DNA of 64,000 bases from Pseudomonas allokribbensis (GCF_014863605.1 NZ_CP062252.1:2179001-2243000); one strand, 5' to 3'. Counted from the stretch's first letter, positions 20,431-29,620 are shown. Translations and numbers: made by a program. Notes: generated from the sequence alone by a model not told the origin.

Positions 20431-23262
20431 ATGTCCAACCGTGAAATATCCCGGCGCTCGTTCCTTCAGGGCGGGCTGGTGGCGGGTGTGAGCGTTACGC
20501 TCACGCCGCTCAGCAGTCAGGCGCTGGCTGCCTTGATGGAAAACAGCGTGACCGTGCCGTCCGAGCAGTGGCTCGGCAACAACGGCAAGGCACGCCAGCG
20601 TAACGATGCCTTGTCCAAGGTCTGCGGCAGCAAGGTGTTTGCCCGCGACATCCGTTCCAAGGACATGCCGGGCTGGCCCCAGCAGCAAGGCCACGCCATG
20701 TTGCTGAAAACCATCAAGGCCGACCGAATCTACGAGGGCTATGACCTGTCGTGGCTCGGCGCCGATTTGCAGCCTGATCGCATCGTCACCGCTGCCGACC
20801 TGGACAAGGACGGCATCGTATTCCCGGAAGAGCACGCTCCGGATCCCTTGCTGCCTGAGGGCAAGGTGCCGATGTTCATCGGTCACCCGGTCGCGATCCT
20901 GATCTGGAACGATTTCGAGCGTTTCCGTCAGGCCAAGAACAAACTCAAATTTAATGACAAGGCGATTCGTTACGGTGCGCAAGTGCCGTTCTACGAAGGC
21001 GATCCCTATGGCAGTTTCCGCTACGTGCGCGTCGGTGGCCCGACGTCGGCGGACGAAGACGAGTTCGCCAGCCTCAAGGACTCGATCCTGTTTCCGATGC
21101 TGAAAAACCGTCGCCCGGTGTGGAATTCCCAGCCGAACCTGCACGGCAACCTGACCGAGCGCGGCCTGTTCTACGCCGATCGCATGAAGAAAGAGATCGA
21201 CACCCCACCGGACAACTGGCTGGTGTTCGACGAGCGTTACAAGACCCCGTCTATCGAGCCTGCTGCGATGGAGCCGGACAACGGCAACGGCTGGTACGAC
21301 CCTGCGACCAAGACCCTGCATTTCGTCGTCGCCACCCAGTGCCCGCTGGAAGCGGCAACCGAGACCGCGAAGATGATCTCGCCGTCGCGCTTCGGCCTGG
21401 CCAACCTGAATATGCACCCGGGTTACACCGTCGGTTACGGTTCCAAGGACCACAACATTTTCGTCTACTACGCGGCCCTGGCGGCGTTGTATGGCGCGGG
21501 TGTGCCGATTCGCCTGGCCAACGACCGCTACGAGCAGTTCCAGAGCGGCATCAAGCGTCACCCGTTCGACATTCGTTACCAGTTGGCGGTGGACAAGACC
21601 GACCACAGCTTCAAGATTTTCCGTGCCGAGATGAGCGTCGATGGCGGCGGTCGGATCAACTACAGCCCGTCGGTGGCTGCGGTTGGCGCAACGGCGGCTC
21701 AGTCGATCTACTACATGCCGCAGAACGATCTGCAAGTTACCGCTTACCACTCCCGCGGGGTTGAAGCGGGTTCGATGCGCGGCTACGGCACGCTACAGAG
21801 CATGGCTTCCACCGAAATGATGGTCGACGAAATCGCCGACCGCCTCGGTGTCGATGCGATCGACCTGCGTCGCAAGAACGCGCTGCGCTCGGGAATGAAA
21901 AACACCCAGGGCGCGATCCCGGCTGGTGCGCTGCGCCTGCACGAGATTCTCGACAAGGCTTCGCTGCACGAAGTCTGGAAGAACCGCGACGCAATAAAGA
22001 AACAGCGCGAAGCGGCAGATCCGGACAACTGGTATGGCGTGGGTTTCGCCATTTGCCAGAAAGACTTCGGCACCGGTTCCGAAGCGCCGATGGCCAGCAT
22101 CGAATTCACCGCTGAAGGGCGCATTTCCCTGCGTCACATCGGTATCGAGATCGGTACCGGCATGTCCACTTCGCAAGCCCTGGTGGTCGCTGATTTCCTC
22201 GGCAGCCCGGCGCACGACGTGAAGACCGGTGAGACCGAATGGAAGGAAATGCAGCTGGTCACCGCCGGCAACCCTTACATCATGAGCCAGGCTGAGCAGG
22301 ACAACTTCCTGCGCAACCCGCGCTGGGTCGGCAAACTGGCTTCAGCCTCGTCCGCGACCAACTCCGCCTACTACTTCAGCCACGCCACCCGTGAAGCGGC
22401 GCGCGTGCTGTTTAACCACGGTTTGTGGCCGGCGGCGCTGGAGATCTGGCGTCAGGGCCCGTACGGCGGCCAGGCCAACCCCTACGTGGTGCGTCGCGAA
22501 GATGCGCATTGGGTTGATGGCAAGTTGACCGCCAACGGCATGCAGCCGCTGAGCTTCGAGGAACTGGCCAAGCGCGCTCACGAGCGCGGTCTGGTCACCG
22601 CCGCCACAGTTCACGGTTTCAACCGCTGGAGCTGGGCAGAAGCTGAATACAGCATCGACGGCGTACGCGAGCGTCTGCCGCTGGACGGTCTGGCGGTGAA
22701 GTACGGCGACGGCGCTCCGAAAGCCAAGAAAGCGCAGATGACCAGCGACGGTTTCCATCTGCTGGATCGGCAGAACATCGCCTATCCGGTGGTTCAGCTG
22801 AACAACGCCGCCGTGACCTACTACAGCCCGGTGGCGACGCTGGTCGAGTTGAAGGTCAACAAAGGTTCGGCAGAAGTCGAAGTGCTCAACCATCACTCGT
22901 GGCTGGAGTGCGGTCGGGTGCTGGTCGAGGAATTGGTTCGTGGCCAGCTCGAAGGCGGTATCGCCATGGGTATCGGCCACGCCTTGATGGAAGAGATGCC
23001 GCTGTACGAAGGCGGGCCGGGGGAGGGTGACTGGAACTTCAACCGTTATCGCCTGCCGATGGCGCGCCATGTGGCGGTGTGGAAGCAGACGTCGGAAATC
23101 CTGCCGCCGCTGTCGCCAAGCGACCCGTCCAAAGGCATCGCCGAAGTGGTGATGATCCCGGTGGTCGGCGCCATCGGGAACGCCGTGGCGCACGCTATCG
23201 GTAAACGAGTCCGCGATCTTCCAATCACTGCTACGCGCATCAAGGAGGCCCTCAATGGCTAA
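20431..23262 (+). CDS. Tat-exported xanthine-oxidase-family dehydrogenase, molybdopterin-binding large subunit
   Basis: A 943-residue catalytic subunit of a molybdenum hydroxylase/aldehyde dehydrogenase. A twin-arginine signal (RRSFLQGG, then a hydrophobic stretch ending SSQALA) shows export of the folded enzyme. The body carries family stretches GSMRGYGTLQSMASTEMMVDE, a GIEIGTGMSTSQALV region and, near the C-terminus, KGIAEVVMIP with the likely catalytic glutamate, followed by AIGNAVAHAIGKR. The [2Fe-2S] subunit gene overlaps by eight bases, and cytochrome c and XdhC genes follow. That makes a periplasmic dehydrogenase feeding electrons to a cytochrome, like isoquinoline 1-oxidoreductase or membrane aldehyde dehydrogenases; the substrate cannot be read from sequence. 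Confidence 0.9.
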   Translation: MSNREISRRSFLQGGLVAGVSVTLTPLSSQALAALMENSVTVPSEQWLGNNGKARQRNDALSKVCGSKVFARDIRSKDMPGWPQQQGHAMLLKTIKADRIYEGYDLSWLGADLQPDRIVTAADLDKDGIVFPEEHAPDPLLPEGKVPMFIGHPVAILIWNDFERFRQAKNKLKFNDKAIRYGAQVPFYEGDPYGSFRYVRVGGPTSADEDEFASLKDSILFPMLKNRRPVWNSQPNLHGNLTERGLFYADRMKKEIDTPPDNWLVFDERYKTPSIEPAAMEPDNGNGWYDPATKTLHFVVATQCPLEAATETAKMISPSRFGLANLNMHPGYTVGYGSKDHNIFVYYAALAALYGAGVPIRLANDRYEQFQSGIKRHPFDIRYQLAVDKTDHSFKIFRAEMSVDGGGRINYSPSVAAVGATAAQSIYYMPQNDLQVTAYHSRGVEAGSMRGYGTLQSMASTEMMVDEIADRLGVDAIDLRRKNALRSGMKNTQGAIPAGALRLHEILDKASLHEVWKNRDAIKKQREAADPDNWYGVGFAICQKDFGTGSEAPMASIEFTAEGRISLRHIGIEIGTGMSTSQALVVADFLGSPAHDVKTGETEWKEMQLVTAGNPYIMSQAEQDNFLRNPRWVGKLASASSATNSAYYFSHATREAARVLFNHGLWPAALEIWRQGPYGGQANPYVVRREDAHWVDGKLTANGMQPLSFEELAKRAHERGLVTAATVHGFNRWSWAEAEYSIDGVRERLPLDGLAVKYGDGAPKAKKAQMTSDGFHLLDRQNIAYPVVQLNNAAVTYYSPVATLVELKVNKGSAEVEVLNHHSWLECGRVLVEELVRGQLEGGIAMGIGHALMEEMPLYEGGPGEGDWNFNRYRLPMARHVAVWKQTSEILPPLSPSDPSKGIAEVVMIPVVGAIGNAVAHAIGKRVRDLPITATRIKEALNG

Positions 23263-23794
23263 CCGTCCGCTTCAACTGACCCTCAACGGTCAAACCGTCG
23301 GCCCGGTGGACATCCCTGATGACCTGCCTATGATCGACTACCTGCACGAATACAAGAATCTCACCGGTTCGCGCTTGGGCTGTGGCCAGGGCATTTGCCA
23401 CGCCTGCGTGGTGATCGTCGACAACCCGGACGGCACCAGCGAAGAAGTGCGCACCTGTATCACCGGCGCGCATTACTTCGAAGGCAAGAAAGTCCGCACC
23501 ATCGAAGGTCATGCCAAGCGTGACGAGCAAGGCCAGGTCACCGAGCTGAACCCGATCCAGCAACGTTTCGTCGACGAATTCGCCTTCCAGTGCAGCTACT
23601 GCGCACCGGGCTTTGTCAATGCCGCGACCGTGCTGGTGGAAAAGCTGCAACGCCAGCCGATCGTCAAAAGCAAACTGGAACAAGTCATCGAGGACAGCCT
23701 CGGCCATCACGTCTGCCGTTGTACCGGGTACGTGCGTTACTACAACGCCACCCGCAACGTGCTGACCGATCTCGGCCTGGTCAAGGAGGGTTAA
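23255..23794 (+). CDS. [2Fe-2S] small subunit of the molybdenum dehydrogenase
   Basis: A 179-residue iron-sulphur subunit with two clusters: the plant-ferredoxin-type N-terminal site GCGQGICHACVVIVD with a later RTC cysteine, and the C-terminal helical site CSYCAPGF...CRCTGYVRY. It has no signal peptide, so it presumably travels out with the Tat-bearing large subunit. It overlaps the large-subunit gene, and the cytochrome gene starts two bases after the stop, showing tight coupling. Confidence 0.93.
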   Translation: MANRPLQLTLNGQTVGPVDIPDDLPMIDYLHEYKNLTGSRLGCGQGICHACVVIVDNPDGTSEEVRTCITGAHYFEGKKVRTIEGHAKRDEQGQVTELNPIQQRFVDEFAFQCSYCAPGFVNAATVLVEKLQRQPIVKSKLEQVIEDSLGHHVCRCTGYVRYYNATRNVLTDLGLVKEG

Positions 23795-23796
23795 GC

Positions 23797-25032
23797 ATGA
23801 AGCAATTACTGACCCGCCTGACCCTGGCGGTCGGGCTGGCCGCGCCTGTGTTGGCGGCGCACGCGGATGATCAGGCCAAACGCGGCGAATACCTCGCCCG
23901 CGCGGCCGACTGCATGGCTTGCCACACGGCACCCGGCGGTGCGCCGTTTGCCGGCGGCCTGCCGATCGTCTCGCCGTTCGGCACGATCTACGGCACCAAC
24001 ATCACGCCGAGCAAAGAGCACGGCATCGGTCTGTACAACGATGACGAGTTTTTCGCTGCGCTGACTGAAGGCAAGCGTCGTGATGGCGCCAACCTGTACC
24101 CGGCGATGCCGTACACCTCGTATCACTTGATGCCGCGTGCGGATTCGGACGCGATCCATGCGTACCTGAAAACTGTCGAGCCGATCGAGCGTGCTGCGCC
24201 GGTGACGAGCCTGAGCTTCCCGTTCAACGTGCGCCCGGGCCTGATGGGCTGGAACATGATGTACGGCAAGGCTTTGAAGCTTGAGTCTGTCGAAGGCAAA
24301 AGCGACGCCTGGAAGCGCGGCCAGTACATGGTCGAAGTGCTTGGACATTGCGGCGAATGCCATACACCGCGCGGCTTGCCTGGCGCGATGCAACTGGACA
24401 AACGCCTGACCGGCGGCATCCTCAACGGCTACCTGGCACCGAGCCTGTTGGCGACGGATCTGGCGGCGCGCGGCTGGAATCATCAGGACCTGAGTACGTT
24501 CCTCAAGCACGGCATGAGCGCCCAAGGCACGATGTTCAACGAAATGTTCCCGGTGTTCCACAACAGCACCCAGGGCCTGAATGATCTGGATCTGGCGGCG
24601 ATGGCAACATTCCTGCTCGGCGACAAGCCGCCAGCAGCGAAAGAGCTGGCCGAAGTGCCGGTGGAAAAACTCAGTGCCAGCGCTCAACGCGGTCGTCAGG
24701 AATACTTGAACGTCTGCGCCGGCTGTCACGCGGCTGGTGGCGAAGGCAAGCCGCACATCGCGGTGGCCATGCGCGGCAACACCACGCTGCGTCTGGAAGA
24801 CCCACGCAACCTGTTGCGAGTGATCGAGGATGGTATCGGCGAACAGAAATTCGCCGGGTTCGAACACATGCAGCCGATGCCCGGTTTTGCCGACAAGCTC
24901 AGTGCCGAACAACTGACCGATCTGCTGAACTACCTGCGTCAGGGTTGGGGTGGTCAGTCTGCTGAATTGGCGGTGGGCGATGTGCAGAAGCTCAAGGCTG
25001 ACGCACCGTCCATCGAGCACAAGGCGCACTGA
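23797..25032 (+). CDS. Three-haem cytochrome c subunit
   Basis: A 411-residue secreted cytochrome: signal peptide MKQLLTRLTLAVGLAAPVLA-AHA, then three CxxCH haem sites, CMACH (about residue 39), CGECH (about 185) and CAGCH (about 307). This is the layout of the cytochrome subunits of periplasmic alcohol and aldehyde dehydrogenases. Here it would accept electrons from the [2Fe-2S] subunit. The longer frame upstream overlaps the small subunit and is rejected in favour of the ATG after AAGGAGGGTTAAGC. Confidence 0.93.
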   Translation: MKQLLTRLTLAVGLAAPVLAAHADDQAKRGEYLARAADCMACHTAPGGAPFAGGLPIVSPFGTIYGTNITPSKEHGIGLYNDDEFFAALTEGKRRDGANLYPAMPYTSYHLMPRADSDAIHAYLKTVEPIERAAPVTSLSFPFNVRPGLMGWNMMYGKALKLESVEGKSDAWKRGQYMVEVLGHCGECHTPRGLPGAMQLDKRLTGGILNGYLAPSLLATDLAARGWNHQDLSTFLKHGMSAQGTMFNEMFPVFHNSTQGLNDLDLAAMATFLLGDKPPAAKELAEVPVEKLSASAQRGRQEYLNVCAGCHAAGGEGKPHIAVAMRGNTTLRLEDPRNLLRVIEDGIGEQKFAGFEHMQPMPGFADKLSAEQLTDLLNYLRQGWGGQSAELAVGDVQKLKADAPSIEHKAH

Positions 25033-25034
25033 TC

Positions 25035-26006
25035 ATGCAGCATCTCGATCTGCAGGTTGTGCGGCGGGCGCTGGAGTGGTCGACAGCGGGGCAGCGCATC
25101 TGGCTTTGCACCGTGCTGACGACCTACGGCTCGGCGCCTCGCGCGCCGGGTTCGCTGCTGGCGGTGAACGACGACGGACAGTGGATCGGGTCGCTGTCCG
25201 GTGGCTGCGTCGAGGAGGATTTTCTCGAGCGTGTCGCCGAAGGTGCATTTCTCGATGCGATCAACGTGGTGCGCTATGGCGAAGGTGACGATCCGCGCTC
25301 GCGGGTCAGCCTGCCGTGTGGCGGCATTCTCGATGTACTGGTAGAGAAATTTGACGCCGACTGCGATGTGCAGGCGCATCTGCGTGAGCTTGAATCGGCG
25401 TTGCTGGGTCAGCGCCGGTTGATTCGCGAGGTCGACCTGGCCACTGGCGCGCGCAGCGTGTTTGCAGATCGCGAGCAAGGTGCGCGGATCGAGCGTGAAA
25501 TCGACCGGGTACGGATACGCATCGGTGCTGCTCAGCGTTTGTTGCTGGCCGGCTATTCCAGCGTGGCGCAGGCGTGTGCGGAGTTCGCAGTGGGTCTCGG
25601 TTTCGAGGTGATTCTCTGCGACCCGCGTGAAGAGGTGCTGGAAGGCGTGGTGCTCAATGGCGTGGAGATTCGCCGGCAATTGCCGTCGGTGTTCATCGCC
25701 GATGGTGGCTGTCACCGTGATACGGCGGTGGTGGCGTTGACCCATGATCCGCGTATCGACGATCTGGCGATGATGGAAGCGGTGCGCACAGAAGCGTTCT
25801 ACATCGGCGTAATGGGCTCGCAGCAGACGTCGCAGAAGCGCTTCGAGCGATTGCGTCGGATTGGCGGATTGGGAGAGGGCGAGCTGGCGCGGATTCATGC
25901 GCCGATCGGTCTTAACCTCGGTAGTAAGACCCCGTCGGAAATTGCCTTGGCGGTGCTGGCGGATATCCTGCGGATTCGTAGCGGGATTGCGCGAGATCAA
26001 CTGTAA
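25035..26006 (+). CDS. XdhC/CoxF-family molybdenum cofactor maturation protein
   Basis: A 323-residue protein of the XdhC family, which binds molybdenum cofactor, helps its sulfuration and inserts it into xanthine-oxidase-type enzymes. Seen: N-terminal XdhC domain with TTYGSAPRAPGSLLAV and LSGGCVEEDFLERV, and a C-terminal Rossmann domain (LLLAGYSSVAQACAEFAVG; FYIGVMGSQQTSQKR). It starts two bases after the cytochrome stop; last gene of the operon, and ends at a terminator. Confidence 0.9.
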   Translation: MQHLDLQVVRRALEWSTAGQRIWLCTVLTTYGSAPRAPGSLLAVNDDGQWIGSLSGGCVEEDFLERVAEGAFLDAINVVRYGEGDDPRSRVSLPCGGILDVLVEKFDADCDVQAHLRELESALLGQRRLIREVDLATGARSVFADREQGARIEREIDRVRIRIGAAQRLLLAGYSSVAQACAEFAVGLGFEVILCDPREEVLEGVVLNGVEIRRQLPSVFIADGGCHRDTAVVALTHDPRIDDLAMMEAVRTEAFYIGVMGSQQTSQKRFERLRRIGGLGEGELARIHAPIGLNLGSKTPSEIALAVLADILRIRSGIARDQL

Positions 26007-26020
26007 TCCGTGCTGGATGT

Positions 26021-26052
26021 AAAAGGGGCCGCTTTTCAGCGGCCCCTTTTTT
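26021..26052. terminator. Bidirectional terminator between xdhC-like and puuB-like genes
   Basis: A long stem AAAAGGGGCCGC/GCGGCCCCTTTT with a short loop, with T runs on the plus strand and the A run giving Ts on the minus strand. It lies between two convergent genes. Confidence 0.92.
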
Positions 26053-26057
26053 GCGCG

Positions 26058-27341
26058 TCAGAAACCGAGCTTGTCGCGCAGTCCGTAGTACCACGCGCCC
26101 AGTGCGGCAAACGGCGTGCGCAGCAATTGCCCGCCGGGGAACGGATAGTGCGGCAGGTCGGCAAACGCATCGAAGCGCTCGGCCTGGCCTCGCAGCGCTT
26201 CGGCCAATACCTTGCCGGCCAGGTGCGTGTAGGTCACGCCGTGGCCGCTGCAGCCTTGGGAGTAATAGATGTTGTCGCCCAGGCGCCCGACCTGAGGCAG
26301 GCGCGACAGGGTCAGCAGGAAATTGCCGGTCCAGGCGTAGTCGATTTTCACGTCCTTGAGTTGCGGGAACGCCTTGAGCATTTTCGGGCGGATGATCGCC
26401 TCGATATTCGCCGGGTCCCGGGCGCCGTAAACCACGCCGCCGCCGAAGATCAGGCGCTTGTCGCCAGTAAGACGGTAGTAATCGAGCAAGTAGTTGCAGT
26501 CTTCGACGCAGTAATCCTGCGGTAACAGGGTTTTGGCCAGGTCATCACCGAGGGGTTCGGTGGTGATGACTTGAGTGCCGCACGGCATCGATTTGGCTGC
26601 CAGTTCCGGCACCAGGTTGCCGAGGTAAGCGTTACCGGCAACGATAATGAATTTGGCCCTGACCTTGCCCTGCGGCGTATGCACGACCGGGTTGGCGCCG
26701 CGTTCGATGCGCACCGCGGGTGACTGTTCATAGATAGTGCCGCCCAGGGACTCCACGGCGGCGGCTTCGCCAAGGGCCAGGTTCAGCGGGTGGATGTGGC
26801 CACCGCTCATGTCGAGCATGCCGCCGACGTATTGATCGCAGGCCACCACTTCGCGGATGCGGCGCTGATCGAGCAGTTCAAGCTGGGTGTGCCCGAAGCG
26901 TTCCCACAAGCGTTTCTGCGATTCCAGGTGACCCATCTGTTTGGCAGTAATGGCTGCGAATACACCGCCGTCCTTCAGGTCGCACTGGATGTTGTACTTG
27001 CTGACGCGATCACGAATGATCCGGCCGCCCTCGAATGCCATTTGCCCGAGCAATTGAGCCTGCTTTGGGCCGACGCTGCGCTCGATCACGTCAATGTCAC
27101 GACTGTAGCTGTTGACGATTTGCCCGCCATTGCGCCCCGACGCGCCGAAACCGACTTTGGCGGCTTCCAGCACAGTCACGCGAAAACCGTTTTCCAGCAG
27201 GAACAGGGCCGAGGAAAGTCCCGTATAACCAGCGCCGATCACACAGACATCCGTCTCCACGTCATCCTGCAGGGCAGGGCGTGGTGGTACGGCGTTGGCC
27301 GACGCCGCGTAATAAGACTCTGGGTAAGGGGTGTTCGCCAT
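26058..27341 (-). CDS. puuB: FAD-dependent oxidase, gamma-glutamylputrescine oxidase type
   Basis: A 427-residue DAO-family flavoprotein. The FAD-binding GxGxxG is VCVIGAGYTGLSSALFLLE near residue 32, followed by the typical GFGASGRNGGQIVNSYSRD. The sequence is of the PuuB type, which oxidises gamma-glutamylputrescine in putrescine breakdown; no other puu genes are adjacent, so the substrate is inferred. It is convergent with the molybdenum operon. The symbol is by family likeness only. Confidence 0.8.
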   Translation of the reverse strand: MANTPYPESYYAASANAVPPRPALQDDVETDVCVIGAGYTGLSSALFLLENGFRVTVLEAAKVGFGASGRNGGQIVNSYSRDIDVIERSVGPKQAQLLGQMAFEGGRIIRDRVSKYNIQCDLKDGGVFAAITAKQMGHLESQKRLWERFGHTQLELLDQRRIREVVACDQYVGGMLDMSGGHIHPLNLALGEAAAVESLGGTIYEQSPAVRIERGANPVVHTPQGKVRAKFIIVAGNAYLGNLVPELAAKSMPCGTQVITTEPLGDDLAKTLLPQDYCVEDCNYLLDYYRLTGDKRLIFGGGVVYGARDPANIEAIIRPKMLKAFPQLKDVKIDYAWTGNFLLTLSRLPQVGRLGDNIYYSQGCSGHGVTYTHLAGKVLAEALRGQAERFDAFADLPHYPFPGGQLLRTPFAALGAWYYGLRDKLGF

Positions 27342-27484
27342 CCTGCAGCCTCTGTTTAATATATTTTACGAGTGCGACGATCCTACCCGAGTTGAAAAAC
27401 CTCCGCCAGCCACCGGGAAATCTTCTTGCGACGGGTCGAAATTAAATATTTTGCATATTCATAGGGTTAGGTGAAAAAAAGGTG

Positions 27485-27512
27485 TTGACACCCCTCCGGA
27501 ATTCCGTAGAAT
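27485..27512 (+). promoter_or_regulatory. Promoter of tRNA-Val(GAC)
   Basis: A consensus TTGACA (27485-27490) and TAGAAT (27507-27512) are separated by 16 bases, with the mature tRNA starting 13 bases further on. A very short leader is normal for tRNA genes. Confidence 0.85.
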
Positions 27513-27525
27513 GCCGCCTCACAGC

Positions 27526-27602
27526 AGGCACGTAGCTCAGTTGGTTAGAGCACCACCTTGACATGGTGGGGGTCGTTGGTTCGAGTCCAATCGCGCCTAC
27601 CA
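27526..27602 (+). tRNA. tRNA-Val (anticodon GAC)
   Basis: A 77-base cloverleaf with acceptor AGGCACG/CGCGCCT (one A-C mismatch), D arm TAGCTCAGTTGGTTAGAGC, anticodon loop TTGACAT (GAC), T arm GGTTCGAGTCC, encoded CCA. It is close to E. coli tRNA-Val(GAC). Confidence 0.96.
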
Positions 27603-27631
27603 AACAAAATCCGCTCTGCTGGGCGGTCTAG

Positions 27632-27662
27632 AAGGGCTCACCGAAAGGTGGGCCCTTTTTTG
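27632..27662 (+). terminator. Terminator of tRNA-Val(GAC)
   Basis: The stem AAGGGCTCACC/GGTGGGCCCTT closes on a GAAA loop and is followed by a T run. It lies 30 bases after the tRNA and just before the insertion element. Confidence 0.93.
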
Positions 27663-27722
27663 TTGTCTGTGTTCCGTCCTGAATAAGGTTTACACCTTCT
27701 GATCTATTTTCAGGAGGACGTA

Positions 27723-28124
27723 ATGGAAGCGGCTAAAAGGCGTAGTCAGCGAGACTACACGCTGACTTTTAAATTGTCGGTCGTGGATCAGGTCGAAAGA
27801 GGCGAGCTGAGTTATAAAGAGGCTCAGGAGCGCTACGGGATTCAAGGCAAAACGACTGTTCTGATGTGGTTACGCAAGCACGGTCGGCAGGATTGGAGCC
27901 CGGGCACATACATTGGCTCGCCGAGGATGGGGTCTATGCCCGACAAAAACCGACCATTAACGCCAGAGCAACGCATCAAAGAGCTTGAAGAGCAGTTGGC
28001 TCTGTCCAATCAGAAAGCCCAGTTTTTCGAGGCAGTCGTGGATGTCTTGAAAAATGACTACGGCCTCTCTGTCGTAAAAAAGCGTCCCGGCAAGTCCTCG
28101 CGCAAAAACGAATCCAAAACCTGA
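27723..28124 (+). CDS. IS3-family transposase OrfA
   Basis: A 133-residue helix-turn-helix protein of the IS3 OrfA type. QRDYTLTFKLSVVDQVERGE and SYKEAQERYGIQGKTTVLMW form the DNA-binding half, and a leucine-rich coiled coil follows (EQRIKELEEQLALSNQKAQF). AGGAGGACGTA precedes the ATG. It probably still runs full length, although its normal frameshift into OrfB is lost because OrfB is truncated. Confidence 0.85.
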   Translation: MEAAKRRSQRDYTLTFKLSVVDQVERGELSYKEAQERYGIQGKTTVLMWLRKHGRQDWSPGTYIGSPRMGSMPDKNRPLTPEQRIKELEEQLALSNQKAQFFEAVVDVLKNDYGLSVVKKRPGKSSRKNESKT

Positions 28125-28134
28125 GCAAGTCTGG

Positions 28135-28596
28135 GTGGCTGACATCACCTATCTACCCACTCAGGAAGGTGTGGCTTATCTGAGCCTGGTGACGGATGCT
28201 TTTTCGCTAAAGATCGTGAGCTATCACGTTCATGAAAGCCTGCACACCGAATCAGTAGCGCAGGCACTGCGCCGAGCGGTAAAGCAGCGTCGAACGGAAC
28301 AACCACTGATTCATCACTCGGACAGAGGCAGCCAGTATTGCTCGGGCATGTACCAGGAGTTGCATGCGAAACACGGCATCAGGTGTTCGATGACGGACGG
28401 CTATGACGGCTACCAAAACGCCTTGGCAGAGCGGGTCAACGGGATCTTGAAGACGGAGCTTTTGCTCCAGCTGCCACAGGACTTGATGCAGGCGAAAAAG
28501 ATGGTGAGAGAGTCGGTCTCGATCTACAACCACGAGCGTCCGCACCTGTCTTTGAAATACAAAACGCCCGATGCAACGCATCGGGCGTTGGGGTGA
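28135..28596 (+). pseudogene. IS3-family transposase OrfB, 5'-truncated remnant
   Basis: The reading frame holds only the rve integrase core of about 153 codons: ADITYLPTQEGVAYLSLVTD (first D), HHSDRGSQY (second D), NALAERVNGILKTE (E), then the NHERPHLSLKYKTP tail. The roughly 100-130 residues that normally precede the first D (HTH_21 region) are missing, most simply by an internal deletion joining the end of orfA to mid-orfB. All three DDE residues remain but a working transposase is unlikely. Confidence 0.8.
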
Positions 28597-28753
28597 AGCA
28601 GGTGTAAACCTATTTCAGGACTAGACACTGCGATTTGCAAAGCGCCGCCTCGAGCGTCAGCTCGGAGCACATCTTTCTGTGCTCCACTGCCTTATTCGTT
28701 TTCATCATTTTGGTTGTCGGCCGCGGTAGGCGAGGCCGACGATTGGCGCATGG

Positions 28754-29098
28754 CTAGTATTTTTCTGGGCATGTGAAGCCCCAGCCATTTATGACCAAGT
28801 CCTTTATTTCTTCGCCGGTCGTCGAGATGACCAGGCACCTATTGTTTTTTTTGTAATTGAATTCGCAGTACTGCACCCCTTGTGTGCATCGCTCTACCTC
28901 TACAACGCCTCTTCTTTTGAGCAGGATCTCAGTGCCAATTAGCTCTGTCTCGTTTGTGATATATGGTTTCCAGCCATGATTGATCAGCTCTTTTCGAGCG
29001 CTTAAAAAAGACATTCCCTTTGTGATGGGTATATCCGTTGCGTTTGCAAATGAGCCTACGCAGCAAAGGATCATGCAGGAAATACGATGTGGCTTCAT
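28754..29098 (-). CDS. Small secreted cysteine-containing protein, unknown
   Basis: A 114-residue protein starting at MKPHRISCMILCCVGSFANA, a signal peptide, followed by a polar mature part with four cysteines (ERCTQGVQYC, NNRC, GFTCPEKY) that could form two disulphides. Not recognised. It lies in the AT-richer accessory patch behind the IS remnant, and no clear ribosome site was found. A TTG five codons upstream is an alternative start. Confidence 0.55.
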   Translation of the reverse strand: MKPHRISCMILCCVGSFANATDIPITKGMSFLSARKELINHGWKPYITNETELIGTEILLKRRGVVEVERCTQGVQYCEFNYKKNNRCLVISTTGEEIKDLVINGWGFTCPEKY

Positions 29099-29362
29099 TT
29101 CGTGACACCGCAAAACTTTCTATAGATGGTTGACGCCTGGTCATATGGCATATGCCGCTGGCTTGGTCGAGGGTAAGTGGAAATGCTTCCCTGCGCTCGA
29201 CTGTCTTGTGTGTCGTGGTTTCGAGATCACCTTCGACGATTGGATCAATTGCATGGACAACTCGAAGTATTTCAGTAGCGGTCAAATCCTGAGTATGGCG
29301 TATAAAGCCAGCTAACCCCATTGCTTCAATACCCTACGTCTTCCATGCAGGCAGCGCCATCT

Positions 29363-29620
29363 TCACTGCTTTGGCTCTTTGGTGGTTTCTTTCGAGCCGC
29401 TTGAGCTGGCTGAATCCTTGTTGGTTTCATGTGACTCGGCTCCGGAGTTTGACCCGGATGCTTCTTCACCTTTTTTGTCAGCCTTGTCTTCTTTGGAATC
29501 GGATCCACCTTGGTTCACTCCGGGAATGGCGGCAGGTGGTACGGCAGATCCGGCAATGGAGACGATAGGGCTCGCCGACAAAAGACCAGCAAAGGCTAGT
29601 GCTGCGATTTTTCTGTTCAT
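29363..29620 (-). CDS. Small exported, highly hydrophilic protein
   Basis: An 85-residue protein with a clean signal peptide (MNRKIAALAFAGLLSASPIVSIA) and a low-complexity tail rich in Ser, Lys, Glu, Asp and Gly (KEDKADKKGEEASGSNSGAE). No globular domain is apparent; it is likely disordered in the periplasm. Function unknown. It stands alone on the minus strand, and a GAGGA-type ribosome site precedes the ATG. Confidence 0.65.
   Translation of the reverse strand: MNRKIAALAFAGLLSASPIVSIAGSAVPPAAIPGVNQGGSDSKEDKADKKGEEASGSNSGAESHETNKDSASSSGSKETTKEPKQ

Larger units (their letters stand above)
27676..28621 (+). mobile_element. Internally deleted IS3-family insertion sequence
   Basis: Imperfect terminal inverted repeats bound the element: TCCTGAATAAGGTTTACACC at 27677-27696 and its complement at 28601-28620 with 18 of 20 matches, plus an outer G/C pair. 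Inside are an OrfA and only the C-terminal catalytic part of OrfB. At about 946 bases it is some 300 bases shorter than usual for IS3 relatives. No target duplication is visible (GTTCC on the left, TAGAC on the right). It sits just after the tRNA-Val terminator and is probably no longer autonomous. Confidence 0.8.

Noticed and set aside
29130..29315. Short frames on both strands between the two small secreted proteins
   Set aside because: A plus-strand frame of 61 codons and a minus-strand frame of 130 codons overlap here; neither has a ribosome site, signal or recognisable sequence, so no gene is claimed.
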